34,503 nt of DNA. Source: Bordetella parapertussis (GTDB lineage: Bacteria > Pseudomonadota > Gammaproteobacteria > Burkholderiales > SG8-41). This document shows, piece after piece, positions 18,816 to 28,627 of the stretch; the stretch's first letter is position 1; each line of letters begins with the position of its first letter. A program made the position numbers and the translations under genes. The DNA lies in assembly GCA_945865805.1 (NCBI GenBank), contig CAMBGJ010000008.1, positions 1-34,503 of the forward strand, read 5' to 3'. The notes beneath the pieces were generated by a model, which saw nothing but the letters and a program-made list of their open reading frames with translations, ran no database searches and was not told the origin of the DNA.

Positions 18816-21178
18816 ACGGCCACCTTTTGTTGCCCTGCCACGCGCGTCGCCGTCAACTCAGCGCTGCTTGCACCCAACGCGGACGTTTCCACGCACGCCG
18901 CCGCCAGACGAATGCAATCCGCAGGCAACTTGTCATCCATTAGGTAACCCACCACCGCGTCACCGCCGCCCTGACTCACACGCACGCTGTCGCCATCGCG
19001 CAAGCCGAGCTTGTCCGCCAGCGCGCGATTCAAGCTCGCCAGCGGCAACTGGCCGTCACATGTTTTTTGCAGCGACGGCGCGCGACGTGCAATCGCATCT
19101 GCCGCGTAAATGGGCGTTTCCGCGATGCGTTGCAGGCCCGAAGCCGCTGGCAATGCATTGGCAAGCGTTACAGATAAGTTATTGTTTTTATTGATATTTT
19201 TATTATCCGATCCCAGTGCCTCAAGGCGCACATCGTCCGCGCTTTGGTGGTCAAAACCAGTCAGTCCGAGCAGATTGCCCAACACCCGCAGCACCTTCCA
19301 CGCCGGACGCGTTTCGCCTAGCGGCTGCACTACACCCTGAAAACTTTGCGCGCGACCTTCGGTATTGATGAAGGTGCCAGCGGTTTCGGTAAACGGCGCT
19401 ATCGGCAGCAGCACCTGCGCATACGCCGTGGCTGTGTGCTGATACGCGCTTAACGCGACAACGAACTCAGCCTGCTTCATGGCATCAATGGCCTGCCGCG
19501 GGTTGTGCATATCGAGTTCGGGCTCGACGCCGAGCAACACATACGCTTTCAACGGCTGCGCGGTCATCTGTTGTGCATTCGCGCCCTTGTTACCCGGCAC
19601 AGCATTCGCCACATAACCGCCGACGCTGTTCGCGGCCTCGCCCAGAAAGCCACAGCGCGCGCCAGTGATTTCGGCCAGCGCTTGCGCCAGTGCATGTAAC
19701 CGGGCGGCTTGTGGATGATGCTGCGCAAAGTTGCCCAGCAACACGGCCACATTTTTGCCATCGGACAAGCTGGCAGCGATGCGTTGCGCGGCATCGCCAA
19801 CCGTAACTGCTGCCACCAGTGCACTGACGCTCGTCGGCACAGCCACATCTTTTACCGCTGCCGCTGCTTTAACCACTTGCGCCAATGTATCCACCAAAGC
19901 GCCGGGTGCAACGATGGCCTTGTTCGCCACACGCATCAGCAGATCATCGTCTACCGAATGTAAGATATTGATTTTTAAGGATTTTTTAGAAGACTGCCGC
20001 AAGCGATGCGTGATCAGCGGTTGATCCTTGCGCAAGGTCGCGCCCACCACCAGCACGCGATCCAGTGCGCTCACATCGGCGATGCTCATGCCCAGCCACG
20101 GCGCACCGGCCAATTTGCCGTCGGCGCTAAAGTCGCTTTGGCGCAAGCGGAAATCAACGTTGTTTGAGCCCAGCCCGCGCACTATTTTTTGCAGCAGGTG
20201 CAATTCCTCAACCGTTTGATGCGGCGTCGCCAACGCACCGATAGCCTGTGGCCCATGTGCAGCGGAGATACGTTTCAATTCCGTAGCGACAAAATCCAGC
20301 GCCGTCTGCCAATCGGTTTCTTTCCATGTGCCGTTCTGCTTCAGCATGGGCCGTGCGAGACGTTGCGCGGAATTCAGCGCTTCGTACGAGAAGCGATCCT
20401 TGTCCGAAATCCAGCATTCGTTGATGGCTTCGTTTTCACGCGGCAAGGCGCGCATCACACGATTTTGTTTCACCTGCAACGTAAGATTCGATCCCAAGCC
20501 GCAGTGCGGGCTGATCGAGGACTTGCGCGTGAGTTCCCACGTGCGCGCGCTGTAACGGAACGGCTTGGAAGTCAGCGCACCCACCGGGCACAGATCAATC
20601 ACGTTGCCCGACAATTCCGAATCCACGGTTTTGCCGACAAACGTGATGATCTCGGCATGCTCGCCGCGACCGATCATGCCGAGCTCCATCACCCCGGCGA
20701 TCTCCTGCCCGAAACGCACGCAGCGTGTGCAATGGATGCAGCGTGTCATGTCCGTCGAAATCAGCGGACCGAGATTCTTGTTGGCGACGACGCGTTTATC
20801 TTCTTCGTATTTGGATTCACTGCCACCATAGCCGACCGCCAAATCCTGCAACTGGCACTCGCCGCCCTGATCGCAGATCGGGCAATCCAACGGGTGGTTG
20901 ATCAGCAGAAACTCCATCACACCCTTTTGTGCGGTGACGGCCTGATCAGAATGCGTTTGCACCTTCATGCCGTTGGTCACCGGTGTGGCGCATGCGGGCA
21001 TGGGTTTGGGCGCTTTTTCGATTTGCACCAGACACATGCGGCAGTTCGCGGCAATCGACAGCTTGCGGTGATAACAGAAATGCGGCACGTAAATGTTCGC
21101 CAGCCGCGCGGCATCCATCACCGTGCTGCCGTCGGGCACTTCCAGCTTGTTACCGTCGATTTCGATTTCTAGTGGCAT
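18812..21178 (-). CDS. nuoG: NADH-quinone oxidoreductase subunit G
   Basis: N-terminal 2Fe-2S ferredoxin domain (CRMCLVQIE), [16 protein letters not shown], molybdopterin oxidoreductase fold. Start placed at MPLEIEIDG; the ORF extends to 21199. Confidence 0.96.
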   Translation of the reverse strand: MPLEIEIDGNKLEVPDGSTVMDAARLANIYVPHFCYHRKLSIAANCRMCLVQIEKAPKPMPACATPVTNGMKVQTHSDQAVTAQKGVMEFLLINHPLDCPICDQGGECQLQDLAVGYGGSESKYEEDKRVVANKNLGPLISTDMTRCIHCTRCVRFGQEIAGVMELGMIGRGEHAEIITFVGKTVDSELSGNVIDLCPVGALTSKPFRYSARTWELTRKSSISPHCGLGSNLTLQVKQNRVMRALPRENEAINECWISDKDRFSYEALNSAQRLARPMLKQNGTWKETDWQTALDFVATELKRISAAHGPQAIGALATPHQTVEELHLLQKIVRGLGSNNVDFRLRQSDFSADGKLAGAPWLGMSIADVSALDRVLVVGATLRKDQPLITHRLRQSSKKSLKINILHSVDDDLLMRVANKAIVAPGALVDTLAQVVKAAAAVKDVAVPTSVSALVAAVTVGDAAQRIAASLSDGKNVAVLLGNFAQHHPQAARLHALAQALAEITGARCGFLGEAANSVGGYVANAVPGNKGANAQQMTAQPLKAYVLLGVEPELDMHNPRQAIDAMKQAEFVVALSAYQHTATAYAQVLLPIAPFTETAGTFINTEGRAQSFQGVVQPLGETRPAWKVLRVLGNLLGLTGFDHQSADDVRLEALGSDNKNINKNNNLSVTLANALPAASGLQRIAETPIYAADAIARRAPSLQKTCDGQLPLASLNRALADKLGLRDGDSVRVSQGGGDAVVGYLMDDKLPADCIRLAAACVETSALGASSAELTATRVAGQQKVAV
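19170..19208 (-). repeat. AT-rich dispersed element inside nuoG, encoding [12 protein letters not shown]
   Basis: Minus strand GGATAATAAAAATATCAATAAAAACAATAACTTATCTG; shares an exact 21-mer aaaaatatcaataaaaacaat with the copy at about 27.69 kb. Confidence 0.65.
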
Positions 21179-21193
21179 GAATAAATTCTTAGG

Positions 21194-21275
21194 AACCACA
21201 GATGAACACAGATGAACACAGATAACCCCGGAACGATCTGGCTTTATCTGTGTTCATCTGTATTTATCTGTGGTT
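21194..21275. repeat. ACAGAT-type inverted repeat between nuoF and nuoG
   Basis: Left arm aaccacagatgaacacagatgaacacagataa and right arm ttatctgtgttcatctgtatttatctgtggtt are complementary at 30 of 32 positions. Confidence 0.85.
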
Positions 21276-21286
21276 AAAAATGCTTT

Positions 21287-22615
21287 TCAAATATACGGTG
21301 CAACCAAACACTTTTTGTGATCAATGTGATACTGGAACTCGTCGCGATAGTGCTTGATAAACGCACGCACCGGCATCGCTGCGGCATCACCCAGCGCGCA
21401 AATGGTGCGGCCCTGAATGTTGTCCGCCACGCGGTTTAACTGATCAAGGTCTTCGTTGCGGCCCTTGCCATGCTCGATACGATCAACCATGCGGTAGAGC
21501 CAGCCCGTACCCTCTCGGCATGGCGTGCACTGGCCGCACGATTCTTCGTAATAAAAATAAGATAAGCGCAGCAGCGATTTCACCATGCAGCGTGTTTCGT
21601 TCATCACGATCACAGCACCCGAGCCCAACATCGAGCCCGCCTTGGCGATGGAATCGTAATCCATGTCAGTGGCCATCATGATCTCTGCGGGCAGCACCGG
21701 CATCGACGAGCCACCGGGGATCACCGCTTTTAATTTGACGCCATCACGCATGCCGCCGGCCATTTCCAGCAGTTTGGCGAACGGCGTGCCTAACTTGATT
21801 TCGTAATTGCCGGGCCGCGCCACATCACCCGACACCGAAAACAACTTGGTGCCGCCGTTATTGGGCTTGCCCATGTTCAAAAACGCTTCGCCGCCATTGA
21901 AGATAATCCATGGCACTGCGGCAAACGTCTCGGTGTTATTGATCGTGGTCGGCTTGCCATACAAACCAAAGCTTGCCGGGAACGGCGGCTTAAAGCGCGG
22001 CTGGCCTTTTTTGCCTTCGAGCGACTCCAGCAAGCCAGTTTCTTCGCCGCAGATGTAGGCACCGAAACCGTGATGTGCGTGCAACTGAAAGTTGTAGTCG
22101 GAGCCAAGTATCTTGTCGCCGAGGTAACCCGCCGCGCGCGCCTCTTCGAGCACTTCTTCAAAGCGCTCGTAGACGTCGAAAATTTCGCCGTGGATGTAGT
22201 TGTAGCCGACGGGGATACCCATCGCGTAAGCGGCGATGGTCATACCCTCGATCACGCTGTGCGGGTTATAGCGCAGGATGTCACGATCTTTGAACGTGCC
22301 CGGCTCGCCTTCGTCGGAATTGCACACCAGATACTTCGGCCCCGGAAACTGCCGTGGCATGAAGCTCCACTTCAAGCCCGCCGGAAAACCCGCGCCGCCA
22401 CGACCGCGCAAGGCCGATTTTTTCACCTCGGCAATCACGTTTTCGGGTGTGATTTTCTCGCTGAGTATCTTGCGCAACGCCTGATAACCCCCGCGCGCTT
22501 CGTAATCCTTGATGCGCCAGTTGGTGCCGTCGATGTCCTTCATGATCAGGGCATCGGGGCCGTAAATGCCTTTGGCGAACGGGGCCGCCGGCAGTCCCAT
22601 CGGCAGGCCGCTCAT
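21287..22615 (-). CDS. nuoF: NADH-quinone oxidoreductase subunit F
   Basis: [46 protein letters not shown]. Start set to MSGLPMG (ATGA overlap with the nuoE stop); the ORF upstream to 22720 is read-through into nuoE. Confidence 0.96.
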   Translation of the reverse strand: MSGLPMGLPAAPFAKGIYGPDALIMKDIDGTNWRIKDYEARGGYQALRKILSEKITPENVIAEVKKSALRGRGGAGFPAGLKWSFMPRQFPGPKYLVCNSDEGEPGTFKDRDILRYNPHSVIEGMTIAAYAMGIPVGYNYIHGEIFDVYERFEEVLEEARAAGYLGDKILGSDYNFQLHAHHGFGAYICGEETGLLESLEGKKGQPRFKPPFPASFGLYGKPTTINNTETFAAVPWIIFNGGEAFLNMGKPNNGGTKLFSVSGDVARPGNYEIKLGTPFAKLLEMAGGMRDGVKLKAVIPGGSSMPVLPAEIMMATDMDYDSIAKAGSMLGSGAVIVMNETRCMVKSLLRLSYFYYEESCGQCTPCREGTGWLYRMVDRIEHGKGRNEDLDQLNRVADNIQGRTICALGDAAAMPVRAFIKHYRDEFQYHIDHKKCLVAPYI

Positions 22616-23085
22616 TTGAGTTCCCCGATCAGCTTGTCGATTTTGTCGTTCGACATCGCGCACAGCATGTGTTTGTTGTTGCGGATGAACACCGGCGCAT
22701 CGCCGCAGGCACCCATGCACTCGCCCTCTTTTAGCGTAAAGCGCCCGTCCGCCGTGGTTTCACCAAAACCGATGCCCAATTTTTTCTTAATATAATCAGC
22801 AGCTTGCGACGCACCTTGCAGGGCGCAGGGCAGATTCGTGCAGATCGTCAGCTTGTGGCGGCCCACCGGTTTTAGGTCGTACATGGTGTAGAACGTGGCC
22901 ACTTCGTAGACGGCCACCGGCGGCATTTTCAGGTACTGCGCGACAAAATCCATGGTCTCTGTGGCTAGCCAGCCCTTTTCGTCTTGCGCAATAGTCAACG
23001 CCGCCATCACTGCGGATTGCTTTTCTTCCGGCGGGTACTTGGCCACGGCCTTGTCGATTTTTGCGAGTGCTGCCGCCGATAACAT
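22612..23085 (-). CDS. nuoE: NADH-quinone oxidoreductase subunit E
   Basis: [28 protein letters not shown] ... [10 protein letters not shown], 2Fe-2S thioredoxin-like. Confidence 0.96.
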   Translation of the reverse strand: MLSAAALAKIDKAVAKYPPEEKQSAVMAALTIAQDEKGWLATETMDFVAQYLKMPPVAVYEVATFYTMYDLKPVGRHKLTICTNLPCALQGASQAADYIKKKLGIGFGETTADGRFTLKEGECMGACGDAPVFIRNNKHMLCAMSNDKIDKLIGELK

Positions 23086-24338
23086 TATCGATCTACCTCG
23101 CCGAACACGATATCTTGCGTGCCGATAATCGCCACCACGTCGGCGATCATGTGGCCACGCGACATCTCATCCAACGCCGACAAATGTGCAAAGCCGGGCG
23201 CGCGAATTTTCAAACGATACGGTTTGTTGGCACCGTCGGACACCAGGTAAATACCGAACTCGCCCTTGGGATGTTCCACCGCCGCGTAGGCTTCGCCCAT
23301 CGGCACGTGCATGCCCTCGGTAAACAACTTGAAGTGGTGAATCAGTTCTTCCATGTTCTGCTTCATGCCCACGCGCGAGGGCGGCGCTACCTTATGACTG
23401 TCGATCATCACCGGGCCGGGGTTTTTGCGCAGCCAGTCGATGCATTGCTTGACCAGTTTATTCGACTGGCGCATTTCTTCCACGCGCACCAGATAGCGAT
23501 CATAGCAATCGCCATTGACACCCACCGGAATATCAAAATCGAGCTTGTCGTAGACCTCGTACGGCTGCTTTTTACGCAGATCCCACTCGATGCCCGAGCC
23601 GCGCAGCATAGGGCCGGTGAAGCCTAGAGCCTTGGCGCGCTCCGGCGTCACCACGCCGATGCCAACCGTGCGTTGTTTCCAGATACGGTTGTCGGTGAGC
23701 AGGGTTTCATACTCATCGACGTACGTCGGAAAACGCCGGGTGAAATCTTCAACAAAATCAAGTAACGAGCCTTGGCGATTTTCGTTCAGTTCCTTGATCG
23801 CCTTGGCGTTTTGATGCTTGGTGGCGTTGTACTGCGGCATGGTGTCCGGCAGATCGCGATAGACGCCGCCTGGCCGGAAGTACGCTGCGTGCATGCGCGC
23901 GCCCGACACGGCTTCGTAGGTGTCGAACAAATCTTCGCGCTCGCGAAAGCAATACAAAAAAACCGTCATCGCGCCCACGTCGAGCGCGTGGCAGCCCAGC
24001 CATAGCAGGTGATTCAACAGACGCGTGATTTCATCGAACATCACACGAATGTATTGTGCGCGCAACGGCACGTTGATGCCGGCGAGCTTTTCGATGGCCA
24101 TCACGTACGCGTGCTCGTTGACCATCATCGACACGTAGTCGAGACGATCCATATACGGCACGGACTGGATAAAAGTTTTGTGCTCGGCGAGTTTTTCCGT
24201 GGCACGATGCAGCAGGCCGATGTGCGGATCGGCGCGCTCGATCACTTCGCCATCGAGCTCAAGCACCAAACGCAATACCCCGTGCGCCGCAGGGTGCTGC
24301 GGGCCGAAGTTCATCGTGTAATTGCGAATTTCCGCCAT
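23085..24338 (-). CDS. nuoD: NADH-quinone oxidoreductase subunit D
   Basis: [41 protein letters not shown]. Confidence 0.97.
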   Translation of the reverse strand: MAEIRNYTMNFGPQHPAAHGVLRLVLELDGEVIERADPHIGLLHRATEKLAEHKTFIQSVPYMDRLDYVSMMVNEHAYVMAIEKLAGINVPLRAQYIRVMFDEITRLLNHLLWLGCHALDVGAMTVFLYCFREREDLFDTYEAVSGARMHAAYFRPGGVYRDLPDTMPQYNATKHQNAKAIKELNENRQGSLLDFVEDFTRRFPTYVDEYETLLTDNRIWKQRTVGIGVVTPERAKALGFTGPMLRGSGIEWDLRKKQPYEVYDKLDFDIPVGVNGDCYDRYLVRVEEMRQSNKLVKQCIDWLRKNPGPVMIDSHKVAPPSRVGMKQNMEELIHHFKLFTEGMHVPMGEAYAAVEHPKGEFGIYLVSDGANKPYRLKIRAPGFAHLSALDEMSRGHMIADVVAIIGTQDIVFGEVDR

Positions 24339-24340
24339 GA

Positions 24341-24982
24341 TCAGCCTTTGCGGAACCCTTCGCTGTTACCGTATTGCTCTTCGCGGATAATACGCGGCGT
24401 GATCTCGCGCGGCTCGATGGTCACCGGCTGGTAAATCACGCGCCCCTTATCCGGGTCGTAACGCATTTCGACGTTGCCCGACAGCGGGAAATCCTTGCGG
24501 AACGGATGGCCGATAAAACCGTAGTCCGTCAACAGGCGGCGCAAATCGGGGTGACCGTTAAACATGATGCCGTACAGATCGAAGGCTTCGCGCTCATACC
24601 AGTTCGACGATGGCCAGATGCCGATCACCGAATCGAGCACCGGAAAATCATTCTCCGCCGCAAACACCCGCAACCGCAGGCGACAGTTATGGCTGATGCT
24701 GAGCAGGTGATACACCACGGCGAAACGCTGGCCGTGCCAGGCATCACCGCTGCCATCCACGCTGCCAAAAGTGCTGTAATCCATGCCGCAAAGGTCAATC
24801 AACTGTTCGAATTTAAGCTCGGGCGAATCGCGCAGTGTTGCGACAGTGGTTAACAAGTCCGCCGCCTTGACGACGATAGTCAGCTCACCCAGCGCGATGG
24901 TCGCACTGACGCAAGCGTCGCCGAGAGCGGCTTGCACGACCGTGCATAAGGTTTCAAGGCGGGTTTCGAGGCGGGATGACAT
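24341..24982 (-). CDS. nuoC: NADH-quinone oxidoreductase subunit C
   Basis: ERMC-like motif [42 protein letters not shown]. Confidence 0.96.
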   Translation of the reverse strand: MSSRLETRLETLCTVVQAALGDACVSATIALGELTIVVKAADLLTTVATLRDSPELKFEQLIDLCGMDYSTFGSVDGSGDAWHGQRFAVVYHLLSISHNCRLRLRVFAAENDFPVLDSVIGIWPSSNWYEREAFDLYGIMFNGHPDLRRLLTDYGFIGHPFRKDFPLSGNVEMRYDPDKGRVIYQPVTIEPREITPRIIREEQYGNSEGFRKG

Positions 24983-24996
24983 GTTCAGTCTAGCGG

Positions 24997-25491
24997 TCAG
25001 GCCCTGGCAATCGTGTTGGTGCGTTTGATTTTGTTTTGCAACTGGATGATGCCGTAGAGCAGCGCCTCAGCCGTTGGCGGGCAACCCGGTACGTAAATAT
25101 CCACTGGCACGATGCGGTCACAGCCACGCACCACCGAATAGGAATAGTGATAGTAGCCGCCGCCATTCGCGCACGAACCCATCGAAATCACCCAGCGCGG
25201 CTCGGCCATCTGGTCATAGACCTTGCGCAGCGCGGGGGCCATTTTGTTGCACAGAGTGCCGGCAACGATCATCACGTCCGACTGGCGCGGGCTGGGGCGG
25301 AACACGATGCCGAAGCGATCAAGGTCGTAACGCGACGCGCCTGCGTGCATCATTTCCACCGCGCAACAAGCCAGACCAAACGTCATCGGCCACAGCGAAC
25401 CGGTGCGCGTCCAGTTGATCAGCGCGTCGGCGGTGGTCGTCATGAAACCTTTTTCGTTCAGGTTTTCATTTAAGGTTTCGATTGCGCCCAT
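24997..25491 (-). CDS. nuoB: NADH-quinone oxidoreductase subunit B
   Basis: [60 protein letters not shown]. The true start may be internal ([11 protein letters not shown]). Confidence 0.96.
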   Translation of the reverse strand: MGAIETLNENLNEKGFMTTTADALINWTRTGSLWPMTFGLACCAVEMMHAGASRYDLDRFGIVFRPSPRQSDVMIVAGTLCNKMAPALRKVYDQMAEPRWVISMGSCANGGGYYHYSYSVVRGCDRIVPVDIYVPGCPPTAEALLYGIIQLQNKIKRTNTIARA

Positions 25492-25494
25492 GTG

Positions 25495-25869
25495 TTACTC
25501 CCAGTCCAAAGCGCCCTTCATCCACTCGTAGACAAAACCCACGACGAGGATGCCGAGAAACACCACCATGGCAAAGTAGCGGAACGTGCTGGCATCCTGC
25601 TCGCCAAGCACGATTGCCCACGGAAACAGAAACGCAATTTCCAGATCGAACAGAATAAACAGGATCGCCACCAGATAGTAGCGCACGTCGAATTTCATAC
25701 GCGCGTCTTCAAAGGCCTCGAAGCCGCACTCGTAGGGCGAGAGTTTTTCGTCGGTGGGCTTATACGTGCCCAGCAGCCGTGACAGCCCGCCGCCCAACAG
25801 CATGGGTGCCGCGCCCACCAGCAGGCCTACGCCGATGAACATCAATATGGGAAAGTAGTTTTCAAGCAT
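25495..25869 (-). CDS. nuoA: NADH-quinone oxidoreductase subunit A
   Basis: [40 protein letters not shown]. Confidence 0.97.
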   Translation of the reverse strand: MLENYFPILMFIGVGLLVGAAPMLLGGGLSRLLGTYKPTDEKLSPYECGFEAFEDARMKFDVRYYLVAILFILFDLEIAFLFPWAIVLGEQDASTFRYFAMVVFLGILVVGFVYEWMKGALDWE

Positions 25870-25968
25870 CCGTTTGCTAACCGGCCTCAGATCGAGGACT
25901 GTTTATATAACTTGTTGTTTTAAATTACTTTTTTATTCCCTGTTAACCTGCTACTGCCCCTGTACTAC

Positions 25969-26053
25969 TGGTGCCGACGGAGAGACTCGAACTCTCACGG
26001 CTTTCGCCACCGCCCCCTCAAGACGGCGTGTCTACCAATTCCACCACGACGGC
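25969..26053 (-). tRNA. tRNA-Leu (anticodon GAG), CCA encoded
   Basis: GCCGTCGTGGTGGAATTGGTAGACACGCCGTCTTGAGGGGGCGG...GAGAGTTCGAGTCTCTCCGTCGGCACCA; anticodon stem CCGTC/GGCGG with loop TTGAGGG; long variable arm. Confidence 0.94.
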
Positions 26054-26099
26054 ATAACTACTTGGCACCTGTGCTTTAACAGACGCTCATTTTTATGAA

Positions 26100-26561
26100 C
26101 TACTTGGGTGTGTCTCCCGCTTTGGGCGGTACGGCTGGCACGTCTGCCGGTGCGGCTGCGCCGGATTTCTCGCCCTTATTACCCTTTTCACCCTTATCCG
26201 ATTTTGCCGCTGGCACTGCTGGCACATCCGACGCCCCCGGAACGCCCGGAACCCCTGACGCCCCCGGCGCCTTATCCGGCGCGCTTTGCGTGGCACCCGG
26301 CTGATTGGCCATCACGCCTTTGCCGCTACTGCCTTTAGTGTTCAGGTACGACAGCCCGATACTGGTGAGAAAAAACACCAGCGCCAGCCCGGCCGTCATG
26401 CGACTCAAAAAATTGGCTGAACCCGCCGAGCCGAACACGCTACCGGCCGAGCCGGTACCAAAAGCCGCGCCCACGTCAGCACCCTTACCATGTTGCACCA
26501 GCACCAGGCCGATAATCCCGGCAGCGGCGACTACGTGCAAAATCAAAACCACGAGATCCAT
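26100..26561 (-). CDS. secG: Preprotein translocase subunit SecG, with long Ala/Pro/Gly/Lys-rich tail
   Basis: VLILHVVAAAGIIGLVLVQHGKGADVGAAFGTGSAGSVFGSAGSANFLSRMTAGLA. Confidence 0.94.
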   Translation of the reverse strand: MDLVVLILHVVAAAGIIGLVLVQHGKGADVGAAFGTGSAGSVFGSAGSANFLSRMTAGLALVFFLTSIGLSYLNTKGSSGKGVMANQPGATQSAPDKAPGASGVPGVPGASDVPAVPAAKSDKGEKGNKGEKSGAAAPADVPAVPPKAGDTPK

Positions 26562-26568
26562 AATTAAT

Positions 26569-26594
26569 CCAATAAAATCAAATACTTAAATTAC
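26569..26594 (+). repeat. AT-rich dispersed element (CCAATAAAATCAAATACTTAAATTAC)
   Basis: secG/tpiA intergenic gap; near identical to TCAATAAAATCAAATAGTTACGATA at 3577. Confidence 0.6.
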
Positions 26595-26613
26595 TTCAGT
26601 CACATCACCCGCG

Positions 26614-27363
26614 CTAAGCGGCTTTGCAGATGGCAGCGAATTCATCCGCCACCAGCGCTGCGCCGCCGATCAAGCCGCCATCGATATCCGCCATCGCAAA
26701 AAGCTGCGCGGCGTTCGCACCCTTGACACTGCCACCATAAAGAATCGGCAACCCATCTGCCACGCGCATATCCTGATCCGCAATACGCCCGCGGATCAAA
26801 GCATGCACTGCCTGCGCCTGCTCCGGCGTGGCCGTCTTGCCAGTGCCGATAGCCCACACCGGCTCATACGCCATCACGGCTTGTCCCAGCGCAGCCACGC
26901 CTGACTGCGCGATCACCGCATCCATTTGCCGCGCAATCACCTGCTCCATCACGCCGGACTCGCGCTCCGCCAGCGTTTCGCCCACGCACAAAATCGGCGT
27001 CAGGCCCGCCTTCAACACAGCAGCGAATTTTTTCGCCACCACCCCATCTGTATCGCCAAACAGCGCGCGCCGCTCGGAATGCCCAACAATCACAAAACGG
27101 CAACCAAAATCCGCCACCATGCCCGCCGAAACCCCGCCGGTGTAGGCGCCGTGTTCGTACTCGCACACATCCTGCGCGCCCCACGATATGCCCTGCCCGC
27201 GCAAAATCTGCTCGGTTTGCGCCAGATAGGGATACGGCACACACACCGCGCAACGCGCGCTCGTGACCGAAGCCAGCAAAGGAATCAAAGACTTAAGCAA
27301 TGCCTGATTCGAAGCCAGGTTGCCATTCATCTTCCAGTTACCCGCGACCAACTTGCTACGCAT
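26614..27363 (-). CDS. tpiA: Triosephosphate isomerase
   Basis: MRSKLVAGNWKMNGN, FVIVGHSERR, AYEPVWAIGTGKTATPEQAQ, LPILYGGSVKGANA. Start set to the internal ATG. Confidence 0.97.
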   Translation of the reverse strand: MRSKLVAGNWKMNGNLASNQALLKSLIPLLASVTSARCAVCVPYPYLAQTEQILRGQGISWGAQDVCEYEHGAYTGGVSAGMVADFGCRFVIVGHSERRALFGDTDGVVAKKFAAVLKAGLTPILCVGETLAERESGVMEQVIARQMDAVIAQSGVAALGQAVMAYEPVWAIGTGKTATPEQAQAVHALIRGRIADQDMRVADGLPILYGGSVKGANAAQLFAMADIDGGLIGGAALVADEFAAICKAA

Positions 27364-27686
27364 TTCGCACCCGGCTGACATTAACCGTCGGATTTTACCG
27401 GGACAGCGACTAACGGTCAACGCAAGCACATGGGAATGCGTGAGAGAAAGCCATGGATTTGACGGGCTTTTTCAGGTGACGCACGCTATCAACGCAGGAA
27501 TTATTTGTGCACGATAGCGATACGGCGAAACCAGCGCTGCTAAACCCTGCTCGTCCGCGCATAAAGTCTACCGCTACCTCGCTTCGACTCTGCAAACGGC
27601 AACGGCGCGCGCAACACCTGAGGCACAGGCTCACCGGGCGACGTCGAAGAAGTCGCATTTTCACCTTCCAGGAACGCACTCAAGGT

Positions 27687-27725
27687 GATAAAAAATATCA
27701 ATAAAAACAATTTGTTACGTATAAT
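27687..27725 (+). repeat. AT-rich dispersed element upstream of the ChaN-like gene, carrying a TATAAT
   Basis: gataaaaaatatcaataaaaacaatttgttacgtataat; exact 21-mer shared with the nuoG copy. Confidence 0.6.
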
Positions 27726-27760
27726 AGTCGCAACTTTCCTCGACCTGCCGGAGCGATCTT

Positions 27761-28624
27761 TTGCGGCTCAATACCTTGCTACCCGCCTTGTGCCTGATCA
27801 GCTGGCTCCACGGTTGCGCGACTACACCGTCGCGTCATGCGTGGGAAAACCGTCTTTCCGGCGACAACATCGTGCTGCTGGGCGAGGTGCACGACAATGC
27901 CGAGCATCATCGCTTGCGGCTGGACGTGTTGCGGCGTGCGTTCGACGCGGGCTGGCGTCCATCCATAGCGATGGAGCAATTCGACCGCGAACGGCAGCCA
28001 GACATCGAGCGCGCACGCCGGGAACGCCCGCGCGACGCGCAGCATGTGATCGACCTCGCAGGTCTTAATCGCAGCGGCACGCGCAGCAACTGGGCGTGGG
28101 ATTTTTACCGGCCCTTTGTCGAGCTGGCGCTGGCGTACGACTTACCGCTAATCGCCGCCAACCTGTCGCGCGCGGATATCGGCCAGATCATGAAAGGTGG
28201 CTACGCCGCACTATTCGATGCGCAAACCATCAATACGCTCGGTCTGAAAAGCGTGCCCGCCGATCTGCAAGCCGTCCAGGAACAAGTCATTGAACAAGGC
28301 CATTGCAACGCGCTGCCGCCGCATGTGGTGCCCGCAATGACTCGAGGACAACTGGCGCGCGATGCGGTAATGGCATCCATCGTGAGTCATCATTCGGTGC
28401 AGGGCATCGTGCTGTTGGCCGGCAATAGCCACGTCAGACGCGACAGGGGCGCGCCGCGCTGGCTCAATCGCGCGCATCTGGCGCGAACTTACGCCGTTGG
28501 CTATCTGGAAAATCCGCCGTCTGGCGCCGGGGCAAACGCATTCGATGCGGTAGTGCCTACCAAGGCGGCAGAACGCCCCGATCCCTGCCTCGCCTTCAAG
28601 AAACGCATCGAGCAAATACGTTAG
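27761..28624 (+). CDS. ChaN-like lipoprotein (DUF399 / heme-binding uptake, EreA/ChaN-like fold)
   Basis: TTG start with GGAG upstream; lipobox LHGC; LSGDNIVLLGEVHDNAEHHRLRLDVLRR, SIAMEQFDRERQ, VLLAGNSHVRRDRGAPRWL. Confidence 0.85.
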   Translation: MRLNTLLPALCLISWLHGCATTPSRHAWENRLSGDNIVLLGEVHDNAEHHRLRLDVLRRAFDAGWRPSIAMEQFDRERQPDIERARRERPRDAQHVIDLAGLNRSGTRSNWAWDFYRPFVELALAYDLPLIAANLSRADIGQIMKGGYAALFDAQTINTLGLKSVPADLQAVQEQVIEQGHCNALPPHVVPAMTRGQLARDAVMASIVSHHSVQGIVLLAGNSHVRRDRGAPRWLNRAHLARTYAVGYLENPPSGAGANAFDAVVPTKAAERPDPCLAFKKRIEQIR

Positions 28625-28627
28625 ACG

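Noticed and set aside
22616-22720. N-terminal extension of the nuoF ORF ([35 protein letters not shown])
   Set aside because: Overlaps the end of nuoE in another frame; the normal ATGA-coupled start at 22615 gives the expected NuoF N-terminus.
10905-27363. Order tpiA-secG-tRNA-Leu-nuoA-N as a possible novel arrangement
   Set aside because: This gene order is a known conserved arrangement in proteobacteria; only the inserted repeats are unusual.
27410-27704. Short ORFs on both strands between tpiA and the ChaN-like gene
   Set aside because: Basic, low-information translations with no convincing ribosome-binding site or motif; not enough support for a gene.
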